Of a stretch of 64,000 bases of DNA, positions 1-10,870 are shown piece by piece; the stretch's first letter is position 1; each line of letters opens with the position of its first letter. The DNA is from Myrica gale (taxonomy: Eukaryota; Streptophyta; Magnoliopsida; Fagales; Myricaceae). Made by a program: the position numbers and the translations under genes. The stretch spans positions 6,254,001 to 6,318,000 of the forward strand of contig OZ005602.1 in assembly GCA_963930655.1 (NCBI GenBank), given 5' to 3'. The notes beneath the pieces are model-generated. The model saw nothing but the letters and a program-made list of their open reading frames with translations, did not search any database and was not told the origin of the DNA.

Positions 1-139
1 ACCTTCCTTGCCAAAAAAAAAACACAATTAATAAGACAGGTTTGTGATGGAGAAATAAAAAAAAAACTCGCATTCATGTTATAACAAGCAGTTTAGCACA
101 AAAAATAGTTCTGAAGCACAACTAAAGAGATCCTCAGGC

Positions 140-330
140 ATCACACTAACCAGTGTGTGTGCTCCAGAAAGAGCAACAATGTCCTGGTCGAGAGTCTCAT
201 TTGCTTGTCGAACACCATCCTCAAATGGTCAGATGCATCAATGAACAAGAGTCGTGCGCGCAGCAGCATCCTTGTTGGCTTTCCCAATGTCTGGAACTAT
301 CGAGCTTGATAGAGAAACTCTCGTAGTTGC
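140..330 (-). pseudogene. ascorbate peroxidase-like gene fragment
   Basis: Read on the minus strand, about 190 to 235 gives SDHLRMVFDKQMRLS. After a one-base frame shift, the stretch just downstream gives DQDIVALSGAHTL. Together these match the conserved heme-peroxidase core of plant ascorbate peroxidases, which detoxify hydrogen peroxide using ascorbate; the H of the SGAHTL motif is the proximal heme ligand in that family. Only this short piece is present. There is a frameshift inside the motif, a stop in the upstream frame, and no surrounding exons, so it is a dead fragment. Its upstream limit (to about 330) is uncertain because similarity fades there. A class III peroxidase is less likely, since the SDHLR..F motif is typical of the ascorbate type. 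Confidence 0.5.
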
Positions 331-847
331 CATGGCCAAAGCAAAGAAAACCTGCAAACGAAGCATTCTTTGAAGGGCTGTCACTCATCCGACGGGCGGT
401 TAGGACTGACTCGGTGCTTCCCTCTTAGGAGGGAATCCGAGTCCCTTGTTCAGCCCCCTAATCAGCCCTTTCTTCTCCATTATGAACGTTTTTGCAGGTT
501 ATACTTTGATAGTTTACCTTGCAATCCCTATAGCATACCGTGTGCGAGGGAGATGAAGCAGCTGGAGGCTTCCGGTCGGGTCTTGGGGCTCCAATTACGG
601 AAGACGACGAAGTAGCCAATTACGTCGGGAATCTTTCCAGACAGGAAGAAAAGGTTCGGTTGGTGTGGAAAACTGTACGTTCTCTTTGCTTACGTGGCTG
701 ATGATTTGGAGCTGCCGTTAGGAGAATGGACCGAATGTTGACAGAAGGGCTTATTTGTCAAAAATCGAAAATATAAGGATGTTAAATTTGAAATTTAAAA
801 TTGAAGGACTTAAATGCAAAAGGAGTATAAATCTAAGGACTAAACTG
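331..847. other. intergenic, no supported gene
   Basis: Several short open stretches occur (for example 370-615 on the plus strand) but none shows a recognisable domain, splice pattern or codon signature. The right part (about 750-847) is AT-rich and low in complexity. Confidence 0.4.
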
Positions 848-2050
848 CCGAATTCCCTAAAAATAATTAAGAAAATTAGGTAGATTTAAAAAAATAGAAA
901 CGAGCGTGTCTCCGTCTAACCACTTCGGTATGGCTATAATCCTACGTGGTCGGCTCTTGTGCACTGTTCTAGTCCTTCACAAAAATCATATCATCCTATT
1001 TAGAATAAAAAATCCCCTATAATCATTTCAAATAATCTCGTAATTTATTTAAGGAGTCTAAACTAATTAGAATCTATATTTCATTCGAGAACATGAAACA
1101 CCGGAATAAGGGTGGGTACTGAAACAGATGAAATCGGAATGACAAATTTCGACACTCACTGCAATGCAATTTTTTTGTTCGAAATGGAACTGGAAATTCT
1201 GATTTCGACTGATTTTTTGGAAGATTTTTATATTTTTCAGCATAAATTGACAATAAATGTAAACATTCATAAAAAATATAGATTCTAAAATAAACATTCA
1301 AGCAAATTCTATATGTTATACTTTATTTTGAGCCCTATTTAAAAAAGAAAAAATTAACCGAAAATTTCAGTATTTTATAGTTATTCATCATAAATTAACA
1401 ATATATGTAAAATATTCATCAAAATCTAGACTCTAAAATAAACATTCAATCAAATTTCGTATACTATTCTTTATTTTGAGCACTATTTTTATTTTTTAGA
1501 AAAATAGGAACAGAAAATTCCAGTAATTTTGTCGGAATTTTCGATTCCGAAAATTATCAAAAATGACTTCCGGTTCCGTTTCCAGTATATGTCCGTAACC
1601 GAATTTCAGAAATCGTAAGTGCGAATCAGAACCCCTTTTTCATAATATTATCATCATGCTTGTAAATTACGCGTTTGTCTCCGGAAATTTCCACCCCTCA
1701 AAATTTCCAAACAATCATAAAATAATCTCTCTCTCCTCGTTAAATTATAAAATAACATTATACTATTCAATTAAATCTTCTCTCTCCTCACTTTTCCATA
1801 AAATATCTATACTTTTCACAAACCCCAATACCCAAAATTTCCAAAACCCCAAAATTTCCACAAACAAACACCCCAAATTATGTGCGAATCAGAACCCTTT
1901 TTTCATGAAGAAAGAGAAGTACACTTATTAATTTACAATTGCTACCTCATTTATAATTTGACTTTCTTAAAGTATTAACCCTAAACAAGTTTCTTTCTAA
2001 TCTATTATGTAATTGTTGGTATTGTGCCACACGACATAAACTCTTTCATC
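848..2050. repeat. end of an upstream duplication unit (copy 0)
   Basis: This block matches about 23795-24960 (end of unit A) and, for its first part, about 44345-45150 (end of unit B). Shared landmarks are a GGTAGATTTAAAAAAAT run near the start, the phrase around CCTACGTGGTCGGCTCTTG near 940-960, and the stretch at 1880-2050 that recurs at 24785-24955. It shows that at least one more copy of the duplicated segment lay to the left of the window. No coding potential is seen. Confidence 0.7.
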
Positions 2051-2599
2051 TATAATCTGAGAGATCAATGACCAAAGGGTCGTCGAAGCTTCGTTGACGT
2101 TGTGGCATCAAGGCAGCTCGTCTTCGACGACAAAACACCTTTGTCGTGGTAGGGAGGCAACAATGACTATCTTCAGTCGTCAGTGATGAAGACCGCAAGT
2201 CGGATGGATTGGTCGTAGTTGCTTTACACCGACGATCGTTTTCCATTGGAAATGGCCACTCCCGACAGGGCAATAATCGTCGTGATTGATTTTAGTAAAG
2301 TTTGTGAGCTGCCACAATGATAGTAGCTCGTGAAGAAATAGTTTGGCCTACACCCACATTGGTTGCGATTGGTTCATATCACCCGTGGGTGTTTCATACA
2401 GTAATTTTTTTTTTTGCCCCGAAGACTTCTGCAGTATGTGGTTTTAATTTGTGTACTTTCTGCATCATACAATGCAGATTTTCATGCTATTTTTTTGTTT
2501 CTAAATTTTTTTATTTTCCTGCATTAATTGAGCTAGTACTTTTTCACTCTCTCTTCTCACATTTTCATCAATTTCCATACTCAAAATTTTAATCCTTGA
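2051..2599. other. unique intergenic DNA
   Basis: A moderately GC-rich patch (2046-2273) has an open minus frame of 75 codons without a recognisable domain. The remainder is T-rich. Nothing firm can be called. Confidence 0.3.
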
Positions 2600-3080
2600 T
2601 TACACTAAATCAAGCCAATAAGTCAGAAAAGATACTAGGGTTTCATCAGTAAATTTTGAGTCCATAATAGCATTATAACCTTCGTAGACAGCATCCTTTG
2701 AAGATTTGTTCTTTGTTGCTTCTGTATTAGTTTCATTAAAGTATACTTTCGCATAGTACTGCTAGTATTACAACATGCATTAGATGCAAGGAAGCAAAGA
2801 CTTCTCTTCAACCGAAAGGAAAATAAAATTAACTAGCCCATGAACAATTGCCTACTCTAATCTAAAGATGACAATAGCGATTTAAACATCAGCATTGTCT
2901 AAATTGAGAACCCTTAAAGAAAATATTTATGAAAGGAAAGAATAAACCAGAAAAGTAGACAGAAAACCCTACAACCCAACTAAAATCCAGAAGTCCTTCC
3001 AGTTCCCTTAAATCATCCCGTACAACCAACGGGATTTTGGTAGTGATTGCTTCGGGCTTGAGACCAAGGAAAATCTTCAT
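2600..3080 (-). pseudogene. two-exon gene remnant, function unknown
   Basis: On the minus strand, an ATG at 3080 opens a frame starting MKIFLGLKPEAITTK, preceded by a leader-like stretch and a GA-rich tract (3140-3190). About 230 bases further on, an exon at 2600-2758 follows a plausible acceptor (CTAGCAG) and reads YAKVYFNETNTEATK, then DETLVSFLTYWLDLV before a TAA. The FLTYWL pattern is loosely like the plant mobile domain (aminotransferase-like) proteins, but that is only a hint. The exon-like codon pattern is clear; the donor linking the two pieces is not. It may be a small gene, a decayed gene or a transposon-derived domain. Confidence 0.3.
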
Positions 3081-3234
3081 ATTGTTCTAGTTACAAATAC
3101 GTCTCAAAATCACACCGGCAATGACAACAAACTCAAACGAAAGAGGAAAGAGAGAGAGAAAGTCGAAAGAAAGAGGAAAGAGAGAAGTGAGCAGCTGGCA
3201 AGGAGAAGAATTTGACAGAGAAAAATGTTTGTAA

Positions 3235-3654
3235 AAATTATTAAAACCGTTTACGAAAAAACATTGACCGGCTACTAGTTACGAATTTGTTTTTAAAGCA
3301 AATGTACATCATATATTAAAATTAGAAAAAAGAGCAGCCATTACTATTAATGTAAGAAAACGAAGTACATATATATATATATTAATACAATATTAAATAA
3401 ATAGACAAAACAATCAAAAAAATTGTAGAAATAATTTAGTAACTAGTGTCCATTATTGTATCAATGGAGCCACTCCCATTAGAATAATCGATCGTGGAAT
3501 ACTCGTCGATGGATAACTTTTGCACCCACCTCGATGTTTCATCAAGCTGTCTGTTTCGATTGCATATGACACTAGCCTGCCTCCTCTTAGTTCTTCAAAT
3601 TCTCTCAAAGACTCTGTCTTGGCATTGACTTTCACAAAATCGCAAATATCACCA
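3235..3654 (+). promoter_or_regulatory. TNL-type upstream region, decayed copy
   Basis: This stretch matches the regions upstream of both intact TNL genes (12480-12860 and 36060-36447). Shared elements are the ACATTG.CCGGCTAC motif, a TATATATA run at about 3370-3382, a GTAGAAATAATTTA motif, and the CATATGACACTAGCC leader. Conservation in three copies suggests promoter plus 5' leader, but no transcription start is shown by the sequence. Confidence 0.45.
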
Positions 3655-4145
3655 ATGGCGTCCATAATCAGTAGTACTCCCCTCCCCTCGCCTTGCCATC
3701 TTTTTTTTTTCTTTTTCTTCATCATGTTCAACACCTCGATGGATCAATTAAGTTTTTCTCAGTTTCTATGGCAAAGACACCCGCAAAAGTTTTACATAAC
3801 ATCTATATACTGCTTTGAAATTCTGGTCTTTGGGGACGACGATAAACTGATCGAGCGAGGAGAAGATATTTCTACAGGGCTCTTGAAAGCAATACAAGAA
3901 TCTATGTATTAGGTCGCCGTTGTCTCAAGAAACTACACAATCTCTAGAAAGTGTTTGATTGAACTGTAGAAATCTTCAGGTGCAAGAAGGAAACTGGGCA
4001 GGCAGTTTACCCAGTATTCTACATAAACAAAGTCACTTTCAAGGGTTAAAATATATAGAAGATACTGAAAGTTGATTAAACTTGTAAAAATCGTTAGGTG
4101 CAAGAAGGAAATTGGGCTGACAGTTTACCCTGTATTCTACAGATA
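3655..4145 (+). pseudogene. decayed TIR exon of a third TNL copy
   Basis: The ATG at 3655 starts the same MASxIS peptide as the two intact TNLs. The TIR then degenerates through frame changes, but the hallmark stretch GLLKAIQESMY is readable to 3909, where a stop (TAG at 3910) interrupts the strand that normally reads AVVVISRNYAFSRWCLIEL. A segment equal to the CKKEIGLTVYPVFY region occurs twice, once at about 3976-4023 and again at about 4097-4142, so part of the exon was tandemly duplicated after decay began. No NBS or LRR exons follow. It is the remnant of a third TNL gene in the cluster. Confidence 0.8.
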
Positions 4146-4489
4146 GGAAGTCACTTTGCAAGGGTAAGAAATAGAACATGCAGAACGTTGCATAAAGCTT
4201 CAGTTCCAAGAGATTAAATTTTCATCATTTGGCGGATCTGAAGAAAGCGTATACGAAATACAGAACAACTCCTAATAATATCAAGAGATTGGCAGACGAT
4301 GTATCAAGGCAAAACCACTTTGAACGATATTTTTCAAGCAAGGTTTTCTATGGGAACTTCCTTCTATATGACTATCCATTGGAATTGCCTGTATGCCTTT
4401 CAAAACTAAAACAAAAAAAATTGAGTCCTCTGCACGAATGTGTATTTAGAAGTGCAAGAAGAGGATTTCAAAGGTTTCAAAATTTCAAA
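4146..4489. other. unique intergenic DNA
   Basis: No convincing gene. An open frame at 4229-4540 lacks an ATG start and runs into the satellite array. Confidence 0.4.
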
Positions 4490-5940
4490 CTATTGGGGTC
4501 AGGTTCCTTTGAAAGCTTGGGTTTCGGGTTAGAGACATGAAAACAAACCTGATTTTTCTCGGATTCAATCCTACCCAACCCAAAAAAAAGAGCTAAAAAG
4601 TCAGGGTCGAGTTCCTTTCAATGCTTTAGTTTTGAGTTAGAGAATCGAACACAAACTTGACTTTTCTCGGATTCATGTTACAAAATCGGACCTAACATTG
4701 TCTCTGAAAATAGCTAAAATCGTCGGTGTCGGGTTCATTTGAATGCTTTAGTTTTAGGTTAGACACCCGAACACGAACCTGATTTTTCTTAGGTTCATGT
4801 TCCAAAAACCGACCCGACCCCGAAAAGCTAAAATCTTGGGATCGGGTTCCTTTGAATGCATTAGTTTCAGGTTAGAGATGCGAAAACAAGCTTGTTTTTT
4901 TCTTGGGTTCGTGTTTCAATGCCCGACCTCGAAAAAAGCTAAAACTGTCTGGTAGGTTATTTGGAATCATTTAGTTTCGGGTTAGAGATGCAAACACGAA
5001 CCTAATTTTTTTAGGGTTCATGTTTCAAAACCCGACCCGACCCTAAAAAAGCTAAAATCGTCGGGGTCGGGTTCCTTTGAATGCTTTAGTTTCAGAACGC
5101 GAACCTGATTTTTCTCTGATTTATGTTTTAAAACTCAATCCGACCTAAAATAAAACTAAAATTGTCGGGTTAGGGTTCCTTTAAATGATTTAGTTTCGGC
5201 TAATAGGCGGAAACACGAACCTGATTTTTCTTGGGTTCATTTTTCAAAATCCGACCGCGACCCCGAAAAAAGCTAAAATCTTCGGGGTCGAGTTCCTTTG
5301 AATGATTTAGTTTCGGGTTAGAGACTAGAACACAAACTTGATTTTTTTCGGGTTCATGTTTCAAAACCCGACCCCGAAAAAGCTAAAACAGTAGGAGTTA
5401 GGTTCTTTTGAATGATTTAGTTTCAGGTTCGAGACGTAAACACGAACCTGATTTTTCTCATGTTAATGTTTTTAAAAACCCGATCGTGACCTCGAAAAAA
5501 GCTAAAATATTCGGGGTCAGGGTTCCTTTGAATGCTTTAGTTTCAGGTTAGAGACCCAAACACAAACCTGATTTTTGTCGAGTTCATGTTTCAAAAACTT
5601 ACCTAAAAAAGCTAATACCGTCGAGGTTGGGTTCCTTTGAAAGCTTTAGTTGCGGAACGCAAACCTGGTTTTCTTGAGTTCATGTGTCAAAACCCATTCC
5701 CGAACACGAAAAAGCTAAAATAGTCGAGGTCGGGTTCTTTTGATTGATTTTGTTTCGAGTTTAGGCGCAAACACGAATATGATTTTTCTAGGGTTCATGT
5801 TTCAAAACCCGACAGTGATCTAAAAAAAAGCTAAAATCATCGGGGTCTAGTTCTTTTGAATGATTTGGTTTTGGGTTAGAGACTCGAACACAGACTTGAT
5901 TTTTCTCAGGGTCTTGTTTCAAAACCCAAACCCGATCACA
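4490..5940. repeat. tandem satellite, about 13 copies of a roughly 112-bp unit
   Basis: A unit containing GGTTCCTTTGAATG, then TTTAGTTTCGGGTTAGAGAC, CACGAACCTGATTTTTC, GGTTCATGTTTCAAAACCC and a GAAAAAAGCTAAAA spacer recurs in head-to-tail order. The TTCCTTTGAA landmark or its variants appear near 4505, 4612, 4734, 4848, 4958, 5070, 5178, 5294, 5406, 5524, 5631, 5739 and 5853, giving spacings of about 106-122 bases. Copies have drifted and some lack the central part. The array is absent from units B and C, so it is a local amplification. Confidence 0.85.
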
Positions 5941-6377
5941 ATTGTAACATGACCAGTTTGGGTTGAACCTGGTCGGTTTCGAGTCAGAAGGTCGGGTCAA
6001 TTGGTTTTTGGCCAACCCTTAGACTCGGAGAGGCAGGTCAAAAAAGAAGATTCGTTAGTTTCAAAAAGTAAACAATTTTCAGGAAATTGAGTTTCGGTTG
6101 ACCGTATTTTACGAGGCTCCTCAAACAGTCGAAAGTGTAGAAAGTACTTTTGAGAAAGTAAAATACTGCAAAACAAACTGAGCCTAAATGGACGCGAGGT
6201 TATTCAAAACACCATTATATTAGAAGTTGTGTATAGATTCGATCAGTCTGAGAAATCCATGCAAATCCCATTCCTCATTAACCCAAATCTAAATGAAAAC
6301 AATCTTTTGGTTCTGACTAAACTAAGACAAATACCTTTTGTTTGTACAAGACTTATCCTTCACTGCAAAATCATAGG
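5941..6377. other. array flank and left edge of unit A
   Basis: From about 6195 the sequence matches unit C (46728 onward). No gene is evident. The last five bases, ATAGG at 6373-6377, are the left target-site copy of the following LTR. Confidence 0.5.
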
Positions 6378-7722
6378 TGTAAAACACTGTTTAGACCCAA
6401 AACTTACCTAGAGGGGGGTGAATAGTAAGTTAAAATTTAATCACAGTTTAACACACCCTAATGCGGAAAACCTTATACAAATTTTAGCTCAAAGAATATA
6501 TTGAATATGTCCAGATCTGGAAAATATCATATAGTCATATTAATGACAACAATTCAATATATTTAGTCTATTTAAACACATCTAAGATTGCTAAGACAAT
6601 ATCACAAACACTTGGAGTGCAAAAAATCTTTGATGTAATCTTTTTAAACCAAGGTGCACAACCAAGCTACCAAGATTCGAATTTATATTATGTTAATCAA
6701 TTACCAAGCAAATATATACGGAATTGAAACACAAACAATCACACAACACAAGAGATTGTTTACGAAGCGGAAAACCCTTTGAAAGAACTCCTTCACAAGG
6801 GAAAAACCACTCTGGGCTCACCGCCGGTTAACCAATCCACTAAATGAGAGATATACTTACAGTCGGTGACTTTGTTTACCACAAAACCTTTGCTACACAA
6901 CAAATCCCGAAAGAAGCAATTCGAACGACACGCTCGAACCCGCACCAAGCAGTAGACTCCAAAACCTTTGGATCTTTCTCTCACTTCAATGAATCTTAAC
7001 CAAGCAAAATTACCTCAGGACGATTGGAACTCCAATCGACAAACACCGGAACTCCGATGGTTACCCACTGCCACAGTGGGATTTTCTTGGTGGTGATTAG
7101 TTTCTTCAACAGCACTTGATGGAGGACTACCAAAATATTGACTCTTCAAGTCTTCAAGAACAACCTCCTCTCAAATCTTCATCAATCTCTCTCTAGAAGA
7201 TTTCGAAATGTTTCAGAGCTCTTTCTTTTCTAATTTCATCGAAGTCTCTATGTCCAGCCACTCAAAATACCTTTTTATATGACTGGGCAAGTCCACACTG
7301 AAATATGTTATTATTTCTCCCGTGTTTAGGCTTGAGCTTTAGGCTCGCTCCAAATTTCAACGTGTTTTCTCCAAACTCGCCTCAAGCTAGCCCAAACAGC
7401 ACTTAACCACTTTAACAACTTTAACAACTTCCAAATTTCTTTACAAACGAATTCTTTCATCCGTTAACCACTTTAACAACCTTCAGATTTCTTCAAAACT
7501 GAACTTTTTCTTCTGTAAACCACTTTAACAACTTCCATAATTCTTCACAACTGAATTATTCCATCTGAAACATACTTTAACAACTTCTAGATTTCTTCAC
7601 AATGAATTCTTTCATATGAAGCACATGTACTTGGTCATCCATATCCATCCACATCCAAGACACATTTCTTTACAATATACATGTCACGAAATAAAGCCAA
7701 CATCTAATGTTAGGAACTAACA
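6378..7722. mobile_element. solo LTR with 5-bp target-site duplication
   Basis: The element begins TGTAAAACACTG and ends GAACTAACA, so it has the TG...CA ends of an LTR. It is flanked by ATAGG on both sides (6373-6377 and 7723-7727). Unit C has a single ATAGG at the matching place (about 46968-46972), the unfilled site. The 1345-bp element holds the phrase CCTAGAGGGGGGTGAATAG near its start, which I know from many plant LTR-type repeats, and no coding domains. At about 7390-7610 a roughly 62-bp unit (CCACTTTAACAAC..TTC..ATTTCTT) repeats about four times. One LTR without internal region fits recombination between two LTRs. Confidence 0.8.
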
Positions 7723-7727
7723 ATAGG

Positions 7728-10440
7728 AATTACCTTACCATTATTTAGCTATCTTTCCCTTTCCGCCCATTTCTCAGCAACCAAACATAAAAAATAATTG
7801 GAAACAAGATGAAAAATGAACCGAGTTTTGTGGAAAATATAAAAACCCTTTAAAGTTAATTCAACAATGTCACGTTAAAATAGATCCACAAATTCAAAAA
7901 TGCAGTCCTTATATACCAAACCGAATCGTAAAATCGAGAACCCAAAGAACCTTCTTAAGAAGGACGGACGATGAAAACCAAAGTTCCAGAAATCACTAAT
8001 ATTGTTTAAAGTTTCAGAGCAAATAGAATTCGGAACTCAATAAACCCTAAAAAGATAGTAGAAAATAATAAAGGCCACCCTTCTTGGCATACTGGTATTG
8101 AATGGTCACTAACCTTATGGTAAATCAAGACTCTTGCTTCTGTTTTTCTTTTCCTTCACGTTTCTTGGCAACCAAATAGAGGGCTCAGGACCCCTTCTTT
8201 CTTGAAGCCAAGGAAATATAAATCTCACGTTAAATTTGAACCCTTTTTATTTATATATTTTAATTGGGAAACATCAATCGGAGCCCTCTAACTATCAATA
8301 CATTGAGTTCACAAACTACCAAATTTCTTCCATTTGCACTCATAAAAAAGATTTCACGATCAAATTTACGCCACGTGTGTTGTGAAGGAGCCACATGACA
8401 CGATTTTGACCATCAGATTGTATTTCAGGGTGCATAATTAATTGTGAAAGTTGAAGGGTTCAATGTGTCAAGATTGATAGTTTAGACTTTTATTTGAAAT
8501 TGTATTGATAGTTAAAGAGCTCAATGTGACTTTTAACTATTAGTATTTTTGTGTAATTATTTTATTATGACCAAAATTTTAGAGTGCCCAAAGTTTTAAA
8601 AACAAACGGCATGTTAATTCCTTTCTAGGTTCGGATTTATAGGTCGCTCGGGTTTGAAGTGCTAAGGCCTCGTCCTCCAGCCCATTTTCTCGTGATGTGC
8701 GGTTCTTATCCACTGTACTAGGTACCACAAAAGGTTGTTCATAAAAATACCCAACCCGACGAAGCCCGACGCAAGTGGGGTCAGGCATTGGGCGGGCGGG
8801 CAGCCCCAATAAACCTGAAGCCAACCATTTTTCCGCCATGTCCAAAAAGTCAGGATTTTTTTTTGGTTTTTCCACAAGAAAAATGACAAGGTTGTGCGCT
8901 GGAAAGAGAAGCGGAAGCAAAAGCTGAAGATAAGGAAGACCATGCTAATCACAAAGTCAAGCTAAAGTCGAACTTTGAAGCTTAATTATGCAAGCAGAAT
9001 AATAATTTCACATAATTTTTTTTCTTTTCCCAATTGGCTGGAAATAAATCTATTGATTTGATTTTGCACATATAAGATATCATTTTTAGTTGGAGCCTTG
9101 ACCCAACACAGATTGGTGAAGTTTTTTTTTAATTTTAAAAAATGCCTATTCGTCCATGGTGAAAAAAAGACTTAATTTATCTGGGTTTGTTTTTGAAATT
9201 TTGGTCCCTCTAAAATTTTAGTCATAATAAAGTAACTACACAAAATTATCTCTCTTCAGTTTTTCATCGATTCTATCATCCTAAAATTTTACAAACAAAC
9301 ACCATATTATAAGAGAGCTAATTTATATTCTGCTTTATTAGTAGAGAATCTAACTATATATGATGTTCATTTAGATGTATACGTAATTTGGACAATAAAA
9401 AATAAAACAAAAAATTAGTAGAATAAACTGTCCTTTTATTACTATTTATTTGTATAATACCAAAAACTGTTTCTGATAAAACTTCCAAAAAAATATGATC
9501 TAATGTTACTTGCTAGAGGTGGGAATCTGGACAGGGAAAAATAAAATAAAAGGATGAATACACTTTTTATTCATGGAGAGCTGATTTGACAGTGAAAAAT
9601 CAAGAGTTTAGATCCAAACAACACTTGGCGAATACATAGGAGTTTTTTTCGAGAGTACTATGATTTGTTTTGTGTTTCATGTTTTAACTTGTGCGAATGA
9701 GTTTGAACTATTGCTCAAACCAAATCGAACCGGATCGAACATGGTCCAAACAGATAGCACATAAAATAATCATTCTAATAAAATTAGATTGTTAAAATTT
9801 TGGAGTACGAGGTTTGTGAAAAAATGAAAAAGTGATTATTAGGCATAAAATAATCATTCTAATAAAATCATTCTCAATTTGACTGCTTAGTTTCTACATT
9901 TGCCCTTCTTACGTTTTATTTGTTGTAAATTAAATACTAAAGTTAAGATAAACGAAATTTTTAGATAATTTCAGGTAGGATTTAGGATGTTCTAATTTTT
10001 GTATTTTCTTTCCTTTTCTTTTACCCAAATCAAACGAGTACTGCATAAATGCGGTAGCAGTGTATGTGATATTAATCTATGGTGATGTTTGAGTGTTCAA
10101 ATTTTAGGTGTTGAAATTGGTGAAAAAGTGAAGAGAGATTATTTGATGAGAAAGAAATTATTTTATAATTATATTACGTCACCTCAAAATTTTGGCTAAC
10201 AAACACGTGGTCATGTTTCTGTTAACATCTTATCTCGATCCATCTCCCTCTCATCAATAAGGATAATTCTGTCCGCGTATTAAAGTGAAAATTAGAGAAC
10301 AATAAAGAATCTCTCTTCCATAAGCTCTCAATTTGAGACAGTTAACTTGGACAGTTGTGCGTACCATATGTGAGCATCTCTTTGGATCCGAATTTCCAAA
10401 CAGGATTCCATGAGAACAATGTATGTATTGGATCACTGAA
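7728..10440. other. unit A left flank, no intact gene
   Basis: This stretch is colinear with unit C and, from about 8860, with unit B. Nothing in it reads as an intact gene; two overlapping open frames at 8579-8952 have no recognised domain and are not kept in the other units. A block at about 9350-9790 is repeated at about 11177-11570, an internal direct duplication of some 400 bases that predates the segment duplication because unit B has both copies (30510-30960 and 32675-33060). Confidence 0.5.
10082..10208. mobile_element. short MITE, about 127 bp
   Basis: The left end reads TGATGTTTGAGTGTTCAAATT and the right end, reverse-complemented, reads ACGTGTTTGTTAGCCAAAATT, so the ends form an imperfect terminal inverted repeat around an AT-rich core. 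The copy in unit B is at about 31554-31682, so it was present before duplication. The superfamily cannot be fixed without a clear target-site duplication. Confidence 0.45.
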
Positions 10441-10870
10441 GATGTAAGGTTCTCTGAGCGCAGAAAAATTCTGAGTCAAAACCAAATTAAAATTTTGCAG
10501 ATAATTAAAGGGTGGAAGCGTTAAGGTTGGCAGCTTCCCGTGTGATCAAGACATATATTGTGCTTATCTCTAGTGCTGGTGTCACCATGTGCAGACCAAA
10601 GACTTCCCCTTTTCTCAGTGGGGGGAGAAAATAGTTTGCTGGGGTTTATAAGCATTTCTTGTCCTATACTAACAGTCTTTTTCTATTTCCCCCGGATACC
10701 CCCCTATGATGCTATTCTTGCATGCATCTCAAGCTCTTTTATCATAGCTTCTGTATGCTGAACTTTCTCTTCTTCTTTTGTGAGGCTTTTCGGTAATCGG
10801 AGAAGAGAAATTTCTCCGAGACATTGGACGATACCTGTGACTCCAGTCAAAATCACTCTGATCTTTTTCT
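10254..10870 (-). pseudogene. decayed coding block, unknown, conserved in the units
   Basis: Read on the minus strand this block resembles protein-coding sequence that has decayed. The unit B copy (31740-32370) is better: it reads VILTGVTDIVQCLG, then TKEEEKVQHTEAMIKELEMQ, and after a frame change EMLINPSKLFSPPTEKRGS. Unit A has lost about 30 bases in the first part. Unit C keeps only the downstream part (52440-52680). I do not recognise the family. It lies upstream of the TNL genes in the opposite orientation. Confidence 0.3.

Noticed and set aside
4229..4540. 103-codon open frame in front of the satellite
   Set aside because: It has no ATG start, no recognised domain, and runs into the tandem repeats.
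5788..6015. Minus open frame ending in the satellite
   Set aside because: It is produced by the repeat units and not kept in other copies.
8579..8952. Two overlapping minus frames of about 100 codons
   Set aside because: Neither has a domain or splice pattern, and the matching stretch is missing from unit C.
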